NCBI GenBank assembly: GCA_024403735.1
Contig: JAKSRG010000005.1
Coordinates: 30,923-94,922, forward strand
Direction of reading: 5' to 3'
Origin: Clostridia bacterium
GTDB lineage: Bacteria > Bacillota > Clostridia > Saccharofermentanales > Saccharofermentanaceae
Length of the DNA: 64,000 bases
The position numbers and the translations under genes were made by a program. This document shows, in pieces, positions 9,018 to 16,985 of this stretch (position 1 is its first letter; every line of letters begins with the position of its first letter). The notes beneath the pieces were generated by a model. It ran no database searches. It was not told the DNA's origin and worked only from the letters and a program-made list of their open reading frames with translations.

Positions 9018-9871
9018 TATTTGTTCTCCTTTCCGTGGCCATGCTTGTGACTATGATCGTGATTATGATCACCGTGACAACACTCACAATCCTGAGAACT
9101 ATGCTTACCATGGCCTTCCTGATGCTCACAAGAAGCACAGTGGATATGACCAATATGAGTATGCTCATGATGGTGTGAATGCGCATGAATAACCTTAGCT
9201 TCTGGCATAGCTGCCTCTGCTAATGAGTGATCACTTATACAAAGTACTCTGTTGATATATGAAGACACACTCTGAAGGTCATGAGTAACCATCAAAATTG
9301 TCATCTGTCTTACAATATTCTGCTTGTGTAGAATACCCATTAATCTATCTACGGACTCGCCGTCGATACCTACTGTAGGCTCATCAAGGATGAGGACCTG
9401 AGGCTCATTAACGAGAACTCTAGCAAGCATTACTCGCTGCTGCTGACCACCAGATAGTTCAGAGATAAGTCTACCCTTATATTCGAGCATGTCTACAGCC
9501 TTAAGGCTTCTTTCCATTGCAGCAAGCTTTTCCTTACGACTTTTACGATTAGGTGCAGAAATAATGGAATAATATACAATCTCTTCTACTGTTGCAGGAA
9601 ATGAGCCAGCTAGTGCACCACTATTCTGAGGAACATAGCCAATACCAGCATAGTTCTTCTTACCTGCCATCTTGTTACCGAGAATAACAACTTCACCTTC
9701 GTCAGGCTTAAGAAATCCTAGTAGAAGCTTAATCATTGTAGATTTACCAACGCCATTATCACCAATAATAGCGGCAAAATCACCTTCTTCTACCTGGAAT
9801 GTGACACCCTCGAAAAGGTTCTTGTTGTCATATCCAAAAGTTAAATTGTTAACTTCAACAACATTAATCAT
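9017..9871 (-). CDS. znuC: Zinc/manganese ABC transporter ATPase with His/Cys-rich tail
   Basis: 284 residues. Walker A GDNGVGKST (37-45), signature LSGGQQQR (139-146) and Walker B VLILDEP (159-165) are intact, so it should power metal uptake. After the normal end of the domain (about residue 228) comes a tail of about 55 residues dominated by His, with several Cys (AHSHHHEHTHIGHIHC and CECCHGDHNHDHSHKHGHG). Such stretches are usual in the binding protein but less so on the ATPase, and may store or sense metal in the cytoplasm; that role is inference. The gap to znuA is 17 bases. Confidence 0.92.
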   Translation of the reverse strand: MINVVEVNNLTFGYDNKNLFEGVTFQVEEGDFAAIIGDNGVGKSTMIKLLLGFLKPDEGEVVILGNKMAGKKNYAGIGYVPQNSGALAGSFPATVEEIVYYSIISAPNRKSRKEKLAAMERSLKAVDMLEYKGRLISELSGGQQQRVMLARVLVNEPQVLILDEPTVGIDGESVDRLMGILHKQNIVRQMTILMVTHDLQSVSSYINRVLCISDHSLAEAAMPEAKVIHAHSHHHEHTHIGHIHCASCEHQEGHGKHSSQDCECCHGDHNHDHSHKHGHGKENK

Positions 9872-9888
9872 CCGTTAACTCCTCACAG

Positions 9889-10890
9889 TTACAAGCCCAA
9901 ACCTACCAATAGATTATGGTAGTTCTCACGCATTGCCTGAACATAGCTCATCTTATTATTATATTCCTCCGAAGTCACAGAACCAAATGAATGCAACAAT
10001 ATAAGCTCACATCCAGTCTCTTCGCTGATTACATATGCAGCACTAGGATTAATAATAGAATCATAATAAATAGTCTCTATTCCATTCGCACGAATGAAAT
10101 CAATTATCAACGATACGGTTCTAGCATCTGGCTCAGCATCAGACGAGATACCTTCAACAGGCATCTGTGTCATTCCAACCTCACTACATATATAGCCAAA
10201 AGCCTCATGAGACACTACGATAGTCTGACCTTGTAGACCATCCTTATACTGATCAATCTCATCTTGAAGACTAGAGATATCTGCCTGATACTTCTGAGCA
10301 TTATTTAAATAGTAATCTGCATTAGCAGGGTCAACCTTACTAAGCACATTAGTAATAGCATCTATCTCCTTAATAGCATTAGATAAAGATAGCCAAGTAT
10401 GTGGATCAATACCATTTGCTGAGTGATCATGACCATGCTCATCGTGATGTTCATCATGGTCATCATCGTGGTCACTACCCTCAAAATCTTCAAATGCATC
10501 ATTTGTAGTGTCGCCAAAAGTGATTAAGTCTAATCCATCTGATGCTATACATACATTGATATCCTTGTTATCGAGCGCATCAAGACAAGTATCTAACCAA
10601 GGCTCCATACCTGCACCATTAGCGATAAGGACATCTGCCTCTTCTAAAAGAAGCATATCATCTGTAGATAATTCCCATGAGTGAGGATCACTACCAGGCT
10701 TAACGAGGAGCTTAACATCAGCCTTATCACCTGCTACCTGACAAGTAAAGTCATAAACTGGATAAATCGTACATACAACCTTGAGCTTACCCTCTTCGAA
10801 AAATTCAGTACGCGCACAACTACAAAGCGGCAACAACAATAGTGCCACGATTAATACGAAAGATATTAAGTTAGTGCGTCTGATGGCCAT
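9889..10890 (-). CDS. znuA: Zinc/manganese-binding lipoprotein of the ABC importer (ZnuA/AdcA type)
   Basis: 333 residues with a lipoprotein signal ending LLPLCSCAR (acylated Cys about 25). Cluster A-1 metal ligands are visible in GSDPHSWEL, GIDPHTWLS, SHEAFGY and the C-terminal acidic site near YYDSII. Between the first two lies a His/Asp-rich loop (HDDDHDEHHDEHGHDH, about 142-157), typical of zinc-capturing members. It binds metal outside the cell and hands it to the permease. GAGGGGAT precedes the ATG. It heads the znuA-znuC-znuB operon. I did not find a clear Zur palindrome in the 102-base gap shared with deoB. Confidence 0.92.
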   Translation of the reverse strand: MAIRRTNLISFVLIVALLLLPLCSCARTEFFEEGKLKVVCTIYPVYDFTCQVAGDKADVKLLVKPGSDPHSWELSTDDMLLLEEADVLIANGAGMEPWLDTCLDALDNKDINVCIASDGLDLITFGDTTNDAFEDFEGSDHDDDHDEHHDEHGHDHSANGIDPHTWLSLSNAIKEIDAITNVLSKVDPANADYYLNNAQKYQADISSLQDEIDQYKDGLQGQTIVVSHEAFGYICSEVGMTQMPVEGISSDAEPDARTVSLIIDFIRANGIETIYYDSIINPSAAYVISEETGCELILLHSFGSVTSEEYNNKMSYVQAMRENYHNLLVGLGL

Positions 10891-10992
10891 ATCCCCTCAC
10901 AAAATCCATTACTAAAAAGCATGTCAGCAAACCTAATTAATTTAGACTATAATTATAATACATGCGTCAATCTATTAATATGGAGGCCCAAT

Positions 10993-12141
10993 ATGGCAAA
11001 AAGAGTATTCCTTGTAGTATTAGATAGTTTTGGAATTGGAAATGCAGCAGATGCTACTTTATTTGGAGATGAAGGAAGTAACACTCTCGCAGCAGTATTA
11101 GATGTTGAAGGCATAAAGATCCCTAATCTAACCAAGATGGGACTTCTTAATATTGATGACCATACTGACGAGAGAATTAAAAAGTTTATAAATGACAATT
11201 CACCAGAGGCACCTTCATTAGGTTCTTACGGCCGTCTGGTTGAATTATCAATGGGTAAAGATACAACTATTGGACACTGGGAGATTGCAGGCATCTTATC
11301 AGATAAGGCGATGCCAACATTCCCAGATGGTTTTCCAGCACTCGTACTAGACAAGATTAAGGAAATAACTGGTAGAGAAGTCCTCTGCAACAAGCCATAT
11401 AGCGGAACTGATGTTATCCGTGATTATGGCGACGAGCACGTTAAGACAGGCGCGCTCATTGTATATACTTCTGCTGATAGCGTCCTTCAGATCGCTGCTC
11501 ACGAGGATGTTGTTCCTGTAGATGAGCTCTACGATATTTGCGCCAAGGTTCGTGAATTCATGACTGGCGCCCTCGCTGTCGGCCGAATTATCGCTCGTCC
11601 ATTCGAGGGAACTTCAGGAAGCTACAAGCGTACATCGAGAAGACACGACTTCTCCCTCACTGCGCCATCTGCTACTATGCTCGATATCCTTAAGATTAAG
11701 GGTAAGGATGTTATCTCCGTTGGTAAGATTGTGGATATTTTCGCCAATCGTGGAATGACTGAAGTTATCCGAACAACTGGTAATACTGACGGCATCAGGG
11801 TTATGCACGAGATGCAAAACAAGGACTTCGACGGACTATGCTTCATCAACCTTGTTGACTTCGATATGCTGTACGGCCACCGTAATGATCCTGTAGGCTA
11901 CGCTAACGCGCTTATGGAATTCGACGATGCCCTCACGAAGTTCATCCCTAATATGCGAGACGATGACCTTCTTATCGTAACTGCGGATCACGGCTGCGAC
12001 CCTTCTACACCATCCACAGATCACTCAAGAGAGAATGTTCCGCTCCTCATCTATGGCCATAACCATAGTGAAGCTAATAATCTTGGAACTATTAATGGAT
12101 TTAATAATATTGCTACTTTAGTACTTAATGAGCTTTTGTAA
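10993..12141 (+). CDS. deoB: Phosphopentomutase
   Basis: Interconverts (deoxy)ribose 1-phosphate and 5-phosphate in nucleoside salvage. The protein is 382 residues from MAKRVFLVVLDSFGIGNAADA; this ATG is chosen over one 72 bases upstream because GGAGG lies just before it and the family begins here. The metal-binding LDSFG near the start, the TTIGHWEIAG motif with the phosphorylated threonine, and the C-terminal TADHGCDPS and DHSRENVPLL motifs are all present. Two tandem TATAAT sequences (10948-10959) lie upstream and may serve this gene. It stands alone, divergent from znuA, with no other nucleoside gene nearby. A copy of the dispersed GTTTTCGAG motif starts two bases after the stop. Confidence 0.94.
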   Translation: MAKRVFLVVLDSFGIGNAADATLFGDEGSNTLAAVLDVEGIKIPNLTKMGLLNIDDHTDERIKKFINDNSPEAPSLGSYGRLVELSMGKDTTIGHWEIAGILSDKAMPTFPDGFPALVLDKIKEITGREVLCNKPYSGTDVIRDYGDEHVKTGALIVYTSADSVLQIAAHEDVVPVDELYDICAKVREFMTGALAVGRIIARPFEGTSGSYKRTSRRHDFSLTAPSATMLDILKIKGKDVISVGKIVDIFANRGMTEVIRTTGNTDGIRVMHEMQNKDFDGLCFINLVDFDMLYGHRNDPVGYANALMEFDDALTKFIPNMRDDDLLIVTADHGCDPSTPSTDHSRENVPLLIYGHNHSEANNLGTINGFNNIATLVLNELL

Positions 12142-12142
12142 G

Positions 12143-12155
12143 TGCTCGAAAACAC
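12143..12155 (-). repeat. Dispersed intergenic motif copy (3' of deoB)
   Basis: The minus strand reads GTGTTTTCGAGCA, 13 bases identical to the copies at 24425 and 36576. It begins two bases after the deoB stop, in the 24-base gap between converging genes. Confidence 0.6.
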
Positions 12156-12165
12156 TCCGCCTTAA

Positions 12166-12774
12166 TTACAAAGACATGCATGTTACTACTGTGTTGATGA
12201 TGCCGTGCAAGAGCCAGCTTGGTACGATTGAACCAGAGAACTTCTTCTCGTTCATGTAACCCATGTAGAAACCAAGGAGTGCTGGAAGTACTGTAAGGCA
12301 TACTGTAACGCCAACATTACCTGTAGCAAGACCAAATGGAACACCATGCATAAGGCCAAAAGCAATTGCCTGAACGAGGTTACCCGCTACAAAGCCAAAC
12401 TTGTTCTGAATTCTCTTAAGAAGGAAACCTCTGAACAAAATCTCCTCTGAAAGGCCTGTCTTAATGAAGCCATATACAAATGCTACTGGGATATATGACA
12501 TTCCCTTGCCTGCATACTGGCTACCTGCTGAAGTAACTTCGCCTGCGAACTTATTAATGAAGAATGTTGTTAATGTGCCGTAAATAAGAACTACTGCAAC
12601 TGTGATGAGGATTGTAACTAAAATATTGCCATTGCTCTTAACCTTACGTAATCCCAGCCACTTGAAGAAGCTCTCCTTCTTTCTTGCTGTGATGAGCCAC
12701 CAGATAAATGGGATCAAACCGAACAATACAACCTGTAAAACACCGCTAATTAATTCTGAAACAAATACATTCAT
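12166..12774 (-). CDS. CPBP-family intramembrane metalloprotease (CAAX/Abi type)
   Basis: 202 residues, about six membrane helices. The three family motifs are visible: EEILFRG (about 116-122), FGLMHG (about 140-145) and LLHGIIN near the end, giving the Glu and His residues of the membrane metalloprotease site. Bacterial members serve in bacteriocin self-immunity or in processing membrane substrates; the substrate here is unknown. The ribosome binding site (AAGGTAGG) is moderate. Convergent with deoB. Confidence 0.85.
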   Translation of the reverse strand: MNVFVSELISGVLQVVLFGLIPFIWWLITARKKESFFKWLGLRKVKSNGNILVTILITVAVVLIYGTLTTFFINKFAGEVTSAGSQYAGKGMSYIPVAFVYGFIKTGLSEEILFRGFLLKRIQNKFGFVAGNLVQAIAFGLMHGVPFGLATGNVGVTVCLTVLPALLGFYMGYMNEKKFSGSIVPSWLLHGIINTVVTCMSL

Positions 12775-12835
12775 TTTCTATACCTACCTTGAAATTTCTT
12801 TACTTCGTTTTCGATGAACACAATCTAACACAAAC

Positions 12836-12872
12836 AAAAACAGCAGTTCGGATTTAGTTGCGAACTGCTGTT
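12836..12872 (-). terminator. Strong terminator after the 12905-13846 gene
   Basis: Perfect 12-pair stem AACAGCAGTTCG (12839-12850) with CGAACTGCTGTT (12861-12872). On the minus strand it is followed by TTTTTGTTTG. Confidence 0.88.
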
Positions 12873-12904
12873 TATCTGTTGTGAAATGAATTAATTTGCC
12901 CTTT

Positions 12905-13846
12905 TTAGCTATTGATATCGACTTGTTGATCAAGAAAATCAATTACTGCTCGATAGTAATCTACCCTGCAATAATCGTTCATAAGCTCGTGTCTATAAGA
13001 CTTGAACTCGACATCTGTGACGTCAATTCCCATCGCTTTCATCTCATTAATAACCTTCTTAACACCCTTACCATACCCAGTTACAGGGTCCTGGTCACCA
13101 TAAGTAAATAGACAAGGCTTCTTACAGTAACCAATCTTGGCATCTGGATTTTGGTTCCAAAGGATAATGCTAAGAAGATCTTGAAAACCCTTGTTAGTGA
13201 AATAGAAACCGCAAAGTGGATCTTCAACGTACTTAGTTACTTCATGTTCATCGGTACTGAGCCAATCAAAAATAGTCTTAGGATGGCTGATTCTCTTATT
13301 ATATGAACCGAACGCCAAAGCATTAACTAACTTACCTGGCTTTTTACTACGTCCAATCTTACATAGAAAACCAGAAACAGAATGTCCAACCTTAGCTAAT
13401 GGCTCTGGTCCTTTAGTTGATGAGAAAATAAATGCATCGTAGCACATTGCATATCTACTACGGGAATACATCGCACGAACCACAAATGAACCCATACTAT
13501 GACCATACAAAATATATGGACCAGGGTTACCGTCTTCAACAATAAGATTATGGAATGTCAGATTATCTTCGAAAATATTCTCGTACGAATCTTTGTTATC
13601 ACCAAAATAACCTAGCGGATCTTTATTAAGCTTAGAAGTCTCGCCGTGGCCTAACATATCAATGCCGCACACAGTGTATCCAGCTTCGTTAAGTGCAGCA
13701 ATCATGCCCTCGTAACGCCAGATATACTCAGCCATTCCGTGACAAATCTGAACTGTAGCCTTAGGCGCTTCTGCCTTATAGATAAATCCCTTTACTTTCC
13801 TACCTGTAGCGGCTGAATCAAAAACAATCTCACTTCTATTAAGCAT
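12905..13846 (-). CDS. Alpha/beta hydrolase (monoacylglycerol lipase/S33-like)
   Basis: 313 residues with an alpha/beta hydrolase core. The oxyanion segment is CHGMAEYIWRYEGM, the nucleophile elbow GHSMGS (Ser about 118), the acid is likely Asp in YGDQDPVTG, and the histidine is in YRHELMND. The layout fits lysophospholipase or monoacylglycerol lipase-like enzymes that act on lipid or peptide esters in the cytoplasm. No signal peptide. The next upstream gene on the same strand is the zinc peptidase (19-base gap), so they probably form an operon. Confidence 0.88.
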   Translation of the reverse strand: MLNRSEIVFDSAATGRKVKGFIYKAEAPKATVQICHGMAEYIWRYEGMIAALNEAGYTVCGIDMLGHGETSKLNKDPLGYFGDNKDSYENIFEDNLTFHNLIVEDGNPGPYILYGHSMGSFVVRAMYSRSRYAMCYDAFIFSSTKGPEPLAKVGHSVSGFLCKIGRSKKPGKLVNALAFGSYNKRISHPKTIFDWLSTDEHEVTKYVEDPLCGFYFTNKGFQDLLSIILWNQNPDAKIGYCKKPCLFTYGDQDPVTGYGKGVKKVINEMKAMGIDVTDVEFKSYRHELMNDYCRVDYYRAVIDFLDQQVDINS

Positions 13847-13865
13847 AATCCGTACCTACTAATAA

Positions 13866-14588
13866 TTATCGTCTGCTTCGTCTTCCTCTGATTGATACAA
13901 GTCTCAAAAGTGTGAGCGCAACAGAAGCAAGTGCAATTACATATGTTCTACCTGCAGCTCTTAAAACCTTCTTACATCCACGTGTCTGGCTATCACCAAC
14001 AAGACCTAATTCCTTAATAATTCTGAGTGCTCTGTTACTAGCATCGTACTCAACTGGAACCATAACAAGGTAGAAGAGTACAGAAATAAAATAAAGGAAA
14101 ATACCACCTGTTAATACGTAATAAGACAGTGAGCTACTTGAGCTATCAAAATAATATGAAAGCAAAATACCTGCAGTTGCCAAATAACCACCTATTCGTG
14201 AAGAGATTGAAGCAACTGGTGCGAGTGCATGTCTAATTCTATAAATAAGCACACCCTTATCATTCTGGATTGCGTGACCACACTCATGTGCGGCTACTGC
14301 GATTGCAGCGATTGAACTGCTGCCTGATACTGAATCTGACAAACAAATAGTGCCATGAGATGGGTCGTAGTAATCAGTTAACTCGCCGCGAACTCTGCCA
14401 AATGTAATACCCGCTACACCAGCCTCGCGAAGAATAGCTTTGGCTGCCTGTTCAGCTGTAATGCCTGTCTCAGAAGCAACCTTAGAATATTTTTTGAATG
14501 TTGTTTTGAGCGCGAACTGAATAATAAGGCTGAATATCATTACAGCAAATGTAAGAAGAACAATAACTTCATAATCGAGAACTGGCAT
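13866..14588 (-). CDS. YugP-type neutral zinc metallopeptidase (Zn_peptidase_2)
   Basis: 240 residues. An N-terminal membrane helix (about 5-28) is followed by a cytoplasmic metallopeptidase part with HECGH (the HExxH zinc site, about 104-108) and two or three later helices. VPVEYDASNRAL after the third helix supplies the conserved acid ligand region. The family is conserved in Bacillota; substrates are largely unknown. AGAGGTGA precedes the ATG. On the minus strand a TATAAT lies about 40 bases upstream (near 14624-14629). Confidence 0.87.
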   Translation of the reverse strand: MPVLDYEVIVLLTFAVMIFSLIIQFALKTTFKKYSKVASETGITAEQAAKAILREAGVAGITFGRVRGELTDYYDPSHGTICLSDSVSGSSSIAAIAVAAHECGHAIQNDKGVLIYRIRHALAPVASISSRIGGYLATAGILLSYYFDSSSSSLSYYVLTGGIFLYFISVLFYLVMVPVEYDASNRALRIIKELGLVGDSQTRGCKKVLRAAGRTYVIALASVALTLLRLVSIRGRRSRR

Positions 14589-14642
14589 ATCGTCACCTCT
14601 AGTATCTGTTTAATATTTAGATAGATTATAACACTCGAACAA

Positions 14643-14653
14643 GGTGTTTTCGA
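14643..14653 (+). repeat. Partial copy of the dispersed GTTTTCGA motif
   Basis: GGTGTTTTCGA matches 11 bases of the copy at 36575-36585. It lies between two divergent genes, about where the -35 of the zinc peptidase promoter would fall, so it differs in setting from the copies downstream of genes. Confidence 0.35.
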
Positions 14654-14673
14654 TAATGTCGTAAGTCTCACAA

Positions 14674-14703
14674 TTGACACCTCAAACACTTAATAAGTAA
14701 GAT
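14674..14703 (+). promoter_or_regulatory. Sigma-A type promoter of the transglutaminase-like gene
   Basis: TTGACA (14674-14679), 18-base spacer, TAAGAT (14698-14703), 30 bases before the start codon. The -35 is a perfect match. Confidence 0.6.
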
Positions 14704-14732
14704 AGAAACCGAAGATATATGGAGGAACATGA

Positions 14733-15758
14733 ATGAGCAAACTATCTAAAAAGTTACTAGCTATACTTCTGATGGTATCAATCATACTATCGCTCGCATC
14801 GTGCGCAAAAGAAGATCCCGAGCCTTCAACTCCGCACAATTCAGTACCAGTAAGCGAGCAGATATTCGACGCGGATAATGACGTTCCTTTCATCAATCAC
14901 GAATGGGACCCATATGCATATGGCGAATTCTATCGAGATACATTAGGCGAACAAGTTCAGATGGACTACTTAAGTCTCATCGAGGCGATTTTGGCTGGTA
15001 ATGAACAGATTGAAATATCCTCCGAATTCCACGAGCACATGTTCGATATGCTACTGACACTATTCCCTCCTTTTGACTTCGTAGTAGAAAACGTTAATTA
15101 CAAAGATGGATTACTAAGTATTGAATACTACGACGACCGTAAACAGGTATTAAGCGAATTCAAGGCAAGAGTTGAAGATATCTTAAATTCCTGCATATGC
15201 GAGGGTGATACAGATATCATGAAGGCCATCGCGCTATATAACTACTTAACTCCTAGACTAACTTACGACTATGCGGCAGTTGGCAATCGTGACGCTGATG
15301 TATCTGGTTATCGCGGAATTATGGAGTATGAAGGCATCTGTCAGTCATTCGCGAGTGCATATTCATACTTATGCCTCCAACTAGGTATTGATGCCACTGT
15401 TGTAATAGCTTTTAGCGAGGATATTGAAACACACGAATGGTCAATGATTAAGCTCGATGGCGAATACTACTATGTCGATCCTACCTTTGATACTGGTATG
15501 TCCTCAATGATGTACTTTGGCTTCTCGAAAAGTTATCGCGCTGAAAAAGATAAGTATCCTATCGAATGGCAAGATGTAGGCGCAATGAAAATATACCGTG
15601 GCGACACATTCGAAGGCATTGATAGCAGTCGTTTTGATGAACTTCGCGTAATGAATTACGACGTGACGATTAGAAGAATTAACGGAACAATGATTGTCAC
15701 TGGTAAGTCTTCAATAGATAACAAAGAATACTCAATAACTATAGATAATTCTTTCTGA
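14733..15758 (+). CDS. Transglutaminase-like lipoprotein
   Basis: 341 residues. A lipoprotein signal (hydrophobic stretch ending SLASCAKE, Cys about 25) is followed by an exported domain with a papain-like triad: Cys in EGICQSF, His in THEWSMI and Asp in VDPTFD. This order is the transglutaminase-core arrangement, which in bacteria is usually a protease or peptide-modifying enzyme rather than a crosslinker. It is probably tethered to the outer membrane face and acts on wall or surface peptides; the substrate is unknown. GGAGG lies before the ATG. Single-gene unit with its own promoter. Confidence 0.85.
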   Translation: MSKLSKKLLAILLMVSIILSLASCAKEDPEPSTPHNSVPVSEQIFDADNDVPFINHEWDPYAYGEFYRDTLGEQVQMDYLSLIEAILAGNEQIEISSEFHEHMFDMLLTLFPPFDFVVENVNYKDGLLSIEYYDDRKQVLSEFKARVEDILNSCICEGDTDIMKAIALYNYLTPRLTYDYAAVGNRDADVSGYRGIMEYEGICQSFASAYSYLCLQLGIDATVVIAFSEDIETHEWSMIKLDGEYYYVDPTFDTGMSSMMYFGFSKSYRAEKDKYPIEWQDVGAMKIYRGDTFEGIDSSRFDELRVMNYDVTIRRINGTMIVTGKSSIDNKEYSITIDNSF

Positions 15759-15808
15759 AAAATTGGAACTTTTAATTCGTTATATTTATGTAAATATAAA
15801 CCTCTTTT

Positions 15809-15853
15809 GATGCATATTGAAATGTTGCATCATAGTAGTTTCTATTATATATT
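15809..15853 (+). promoter_or_regulatory. Possible promoter with overlapping inverted repeat
   Basis: GATGCA (15809-15814) and TGCATC (15826-15831) form an inverted repeat. Its right arm overlaps a -35-like TTGCAT (15825-15830), followed after 17 bases by TATATT (15848-15853). This could be an operator and promoter for the three-gene unit starting at 15880. Confidence 0.4.
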
Positions 15854-15879
15854 CGTAATGTAAAAGGAGGGTAAGATTT

Positions 15880-16038
15880 ATGAGTAATAATTCATCTCAG
15901 CCAAGCGGCGGCAATAATACTGTAAGTTTGATTGTATCCATAATTATTCTTGCCGCCCTTTTTATGTTATTTAGATACATTTGGCACGGCATCATTTGGG
16001 CTTTCAATGAATACATTGAGCTACTTAAGGTTAAATAG
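15880..16038 (+). CDS. 52-residue single-helix membrane peptide
   Basis: A short frame starting MSNNSSQPSGG, preceded by AAAGGAGGG at good spacing. A hydrophobic helix (about 15-32, VSLIVSIIILAALFMLF) is followed by an aromatic, amphipathic tail (RYIWHGIIWAFNEYIELL). It ends eight bases before the zinc-ribbon gene, so it is the first gene of that operon. No family is recognised. It may be a small subunit or regulator of the membrane protein or the SPFH protein encoded next; that is inference from position only. Confidence 0.65.
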   Translation: MSNNSSQPSGGNNTVSLIVSIIILAALFMLFRYIWHGIIWAFNEYIELLKVK

Positions 16039-16046
16039 GGTGGAAA

Positions 16047-16982
16047 ATGGCATATTGTTATAATTGTGGCTCTCCACTTAAACCAGAGAGCAAATTCTGC
16101 CAGGAATGCGGCACTGCTAATGCTTTAGTCCCACCTGTTCCACAGGTTAATACAGAGGCTACCCCTCCTGCTGTTCCACAGACTACGACTGAGGTTGAAG
16201 CTCCTATCAAAGAAGGAAGAATTCAGGAGTTTAGCGGCAAGATTACCAAGTGTCCTAATTGCGGTGAAGTTCTAAAAGCGTTAGCAAGTAAGTGTACTTC
16301 ATGTGGTTTTGAACTTCGTGAGATTAAGTCAGCTTCATCAGTAAAAGAATTCTCTGATAAGTTAGCTCAACTAGTATCAACCAAGCAAAAGATTGACCAC
16401 ATCAGGAACTTCCCGATACCTAATGCTAAGGCAGATATTTTCGAGTTCCTCGTATTAGCTACTTCAAACTTCGATACCAAAAAGTATACGAACGCAATTG
16501 GAGCTGAACGAGAGATGCAGGAAGCATGGCTAAGTAAAATAGAACAATGCTATGTAAAAGCTGAAGCATTATTCCAAAGCGACAGCGATTTCCATAAATT
16601 CCAGGAACTATACGATTCAGACGTAAAAACTCTCAAAGCAGTTGAGAAAAACAAAGCTAATCGTAAGCATTACTTCTTCGGAACTGTATTGATGCTCATG
16701 GCAGCATTGGTGTTCATGATCTTGATGCTCAAGGGTTCAGGAATAATCGCTAACCCAAGACTATCAGTCACTGCACTGGCATTCTTTGGGAACGGCTTGT
16801 TATCTTACATATTCGCGCGTAAGACTAGCCTAAAGTTAGCAACATTTATTACATATTGTGCGAATGCAGTACTTAATATTGCATTCTGCTTCGTGGCACC
16901 AGGTCACCTGTTCCATGTATTAATAATCATTGCATGTGGACTTGGCGCATTTATTGATAAGAAAGCAACAAAGGAGGAATAA
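16047..16982 (+). CDS. Double zinc-ribbon membrane protein
   Basis: 311 residues. The N-terminus is a zinc ribbon (YCYNCGSPL then FCQECG), followed by a Pro/Val/Thr-rich linker, a second ribbon (KCPNCGEVL then KCTSCGFEL, about 67-87), an alpha-helical middle region and three or four membrane helices from about 207 to the end (FGTVLMLMAALVFMILML and after). The ribbons probably face the cytoplasm and act in protein contacts. The small-peptide gene lies just upstream and the SPFH gene three bases downstream, so the three are co-transcribed. Confidence 0.72.
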   Translation: MAYCYNCGSPLKPESKFCQECGTANALVPPVPQVNTEATPPAVPQTTTEVEAPIKEGRIQEFSGKITKCPNCGEVLKALASKCTSCGFELREIKSASSVKEFSDKLAQLVSTKQKIDHIRNFPIPNAKADIFEFLVLATSNFDTKKYTNAIGAEREMQEAWLSKIEQCYVKAEALFQSDSDFHKFQELYDSDVKTLKAVEKNKANRKHYFFGTVLMLMAALVFMILMLKGSGIIANPRLSVTALAFFGNGLLSYIFARKTSLKLATFITYCANAVLNIAFCFVAPGHLFHVLIIIACGLGAFIDKKATKEE

Positions 16983-16985
16983 CAA

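Noticed and set aside
10891..10992. Zur operator between znuA and deoB
   Set aside because: I looked for the usual Zur palindrome and saw only AT-rich sequence with tandem TATAAT; no convincing match.
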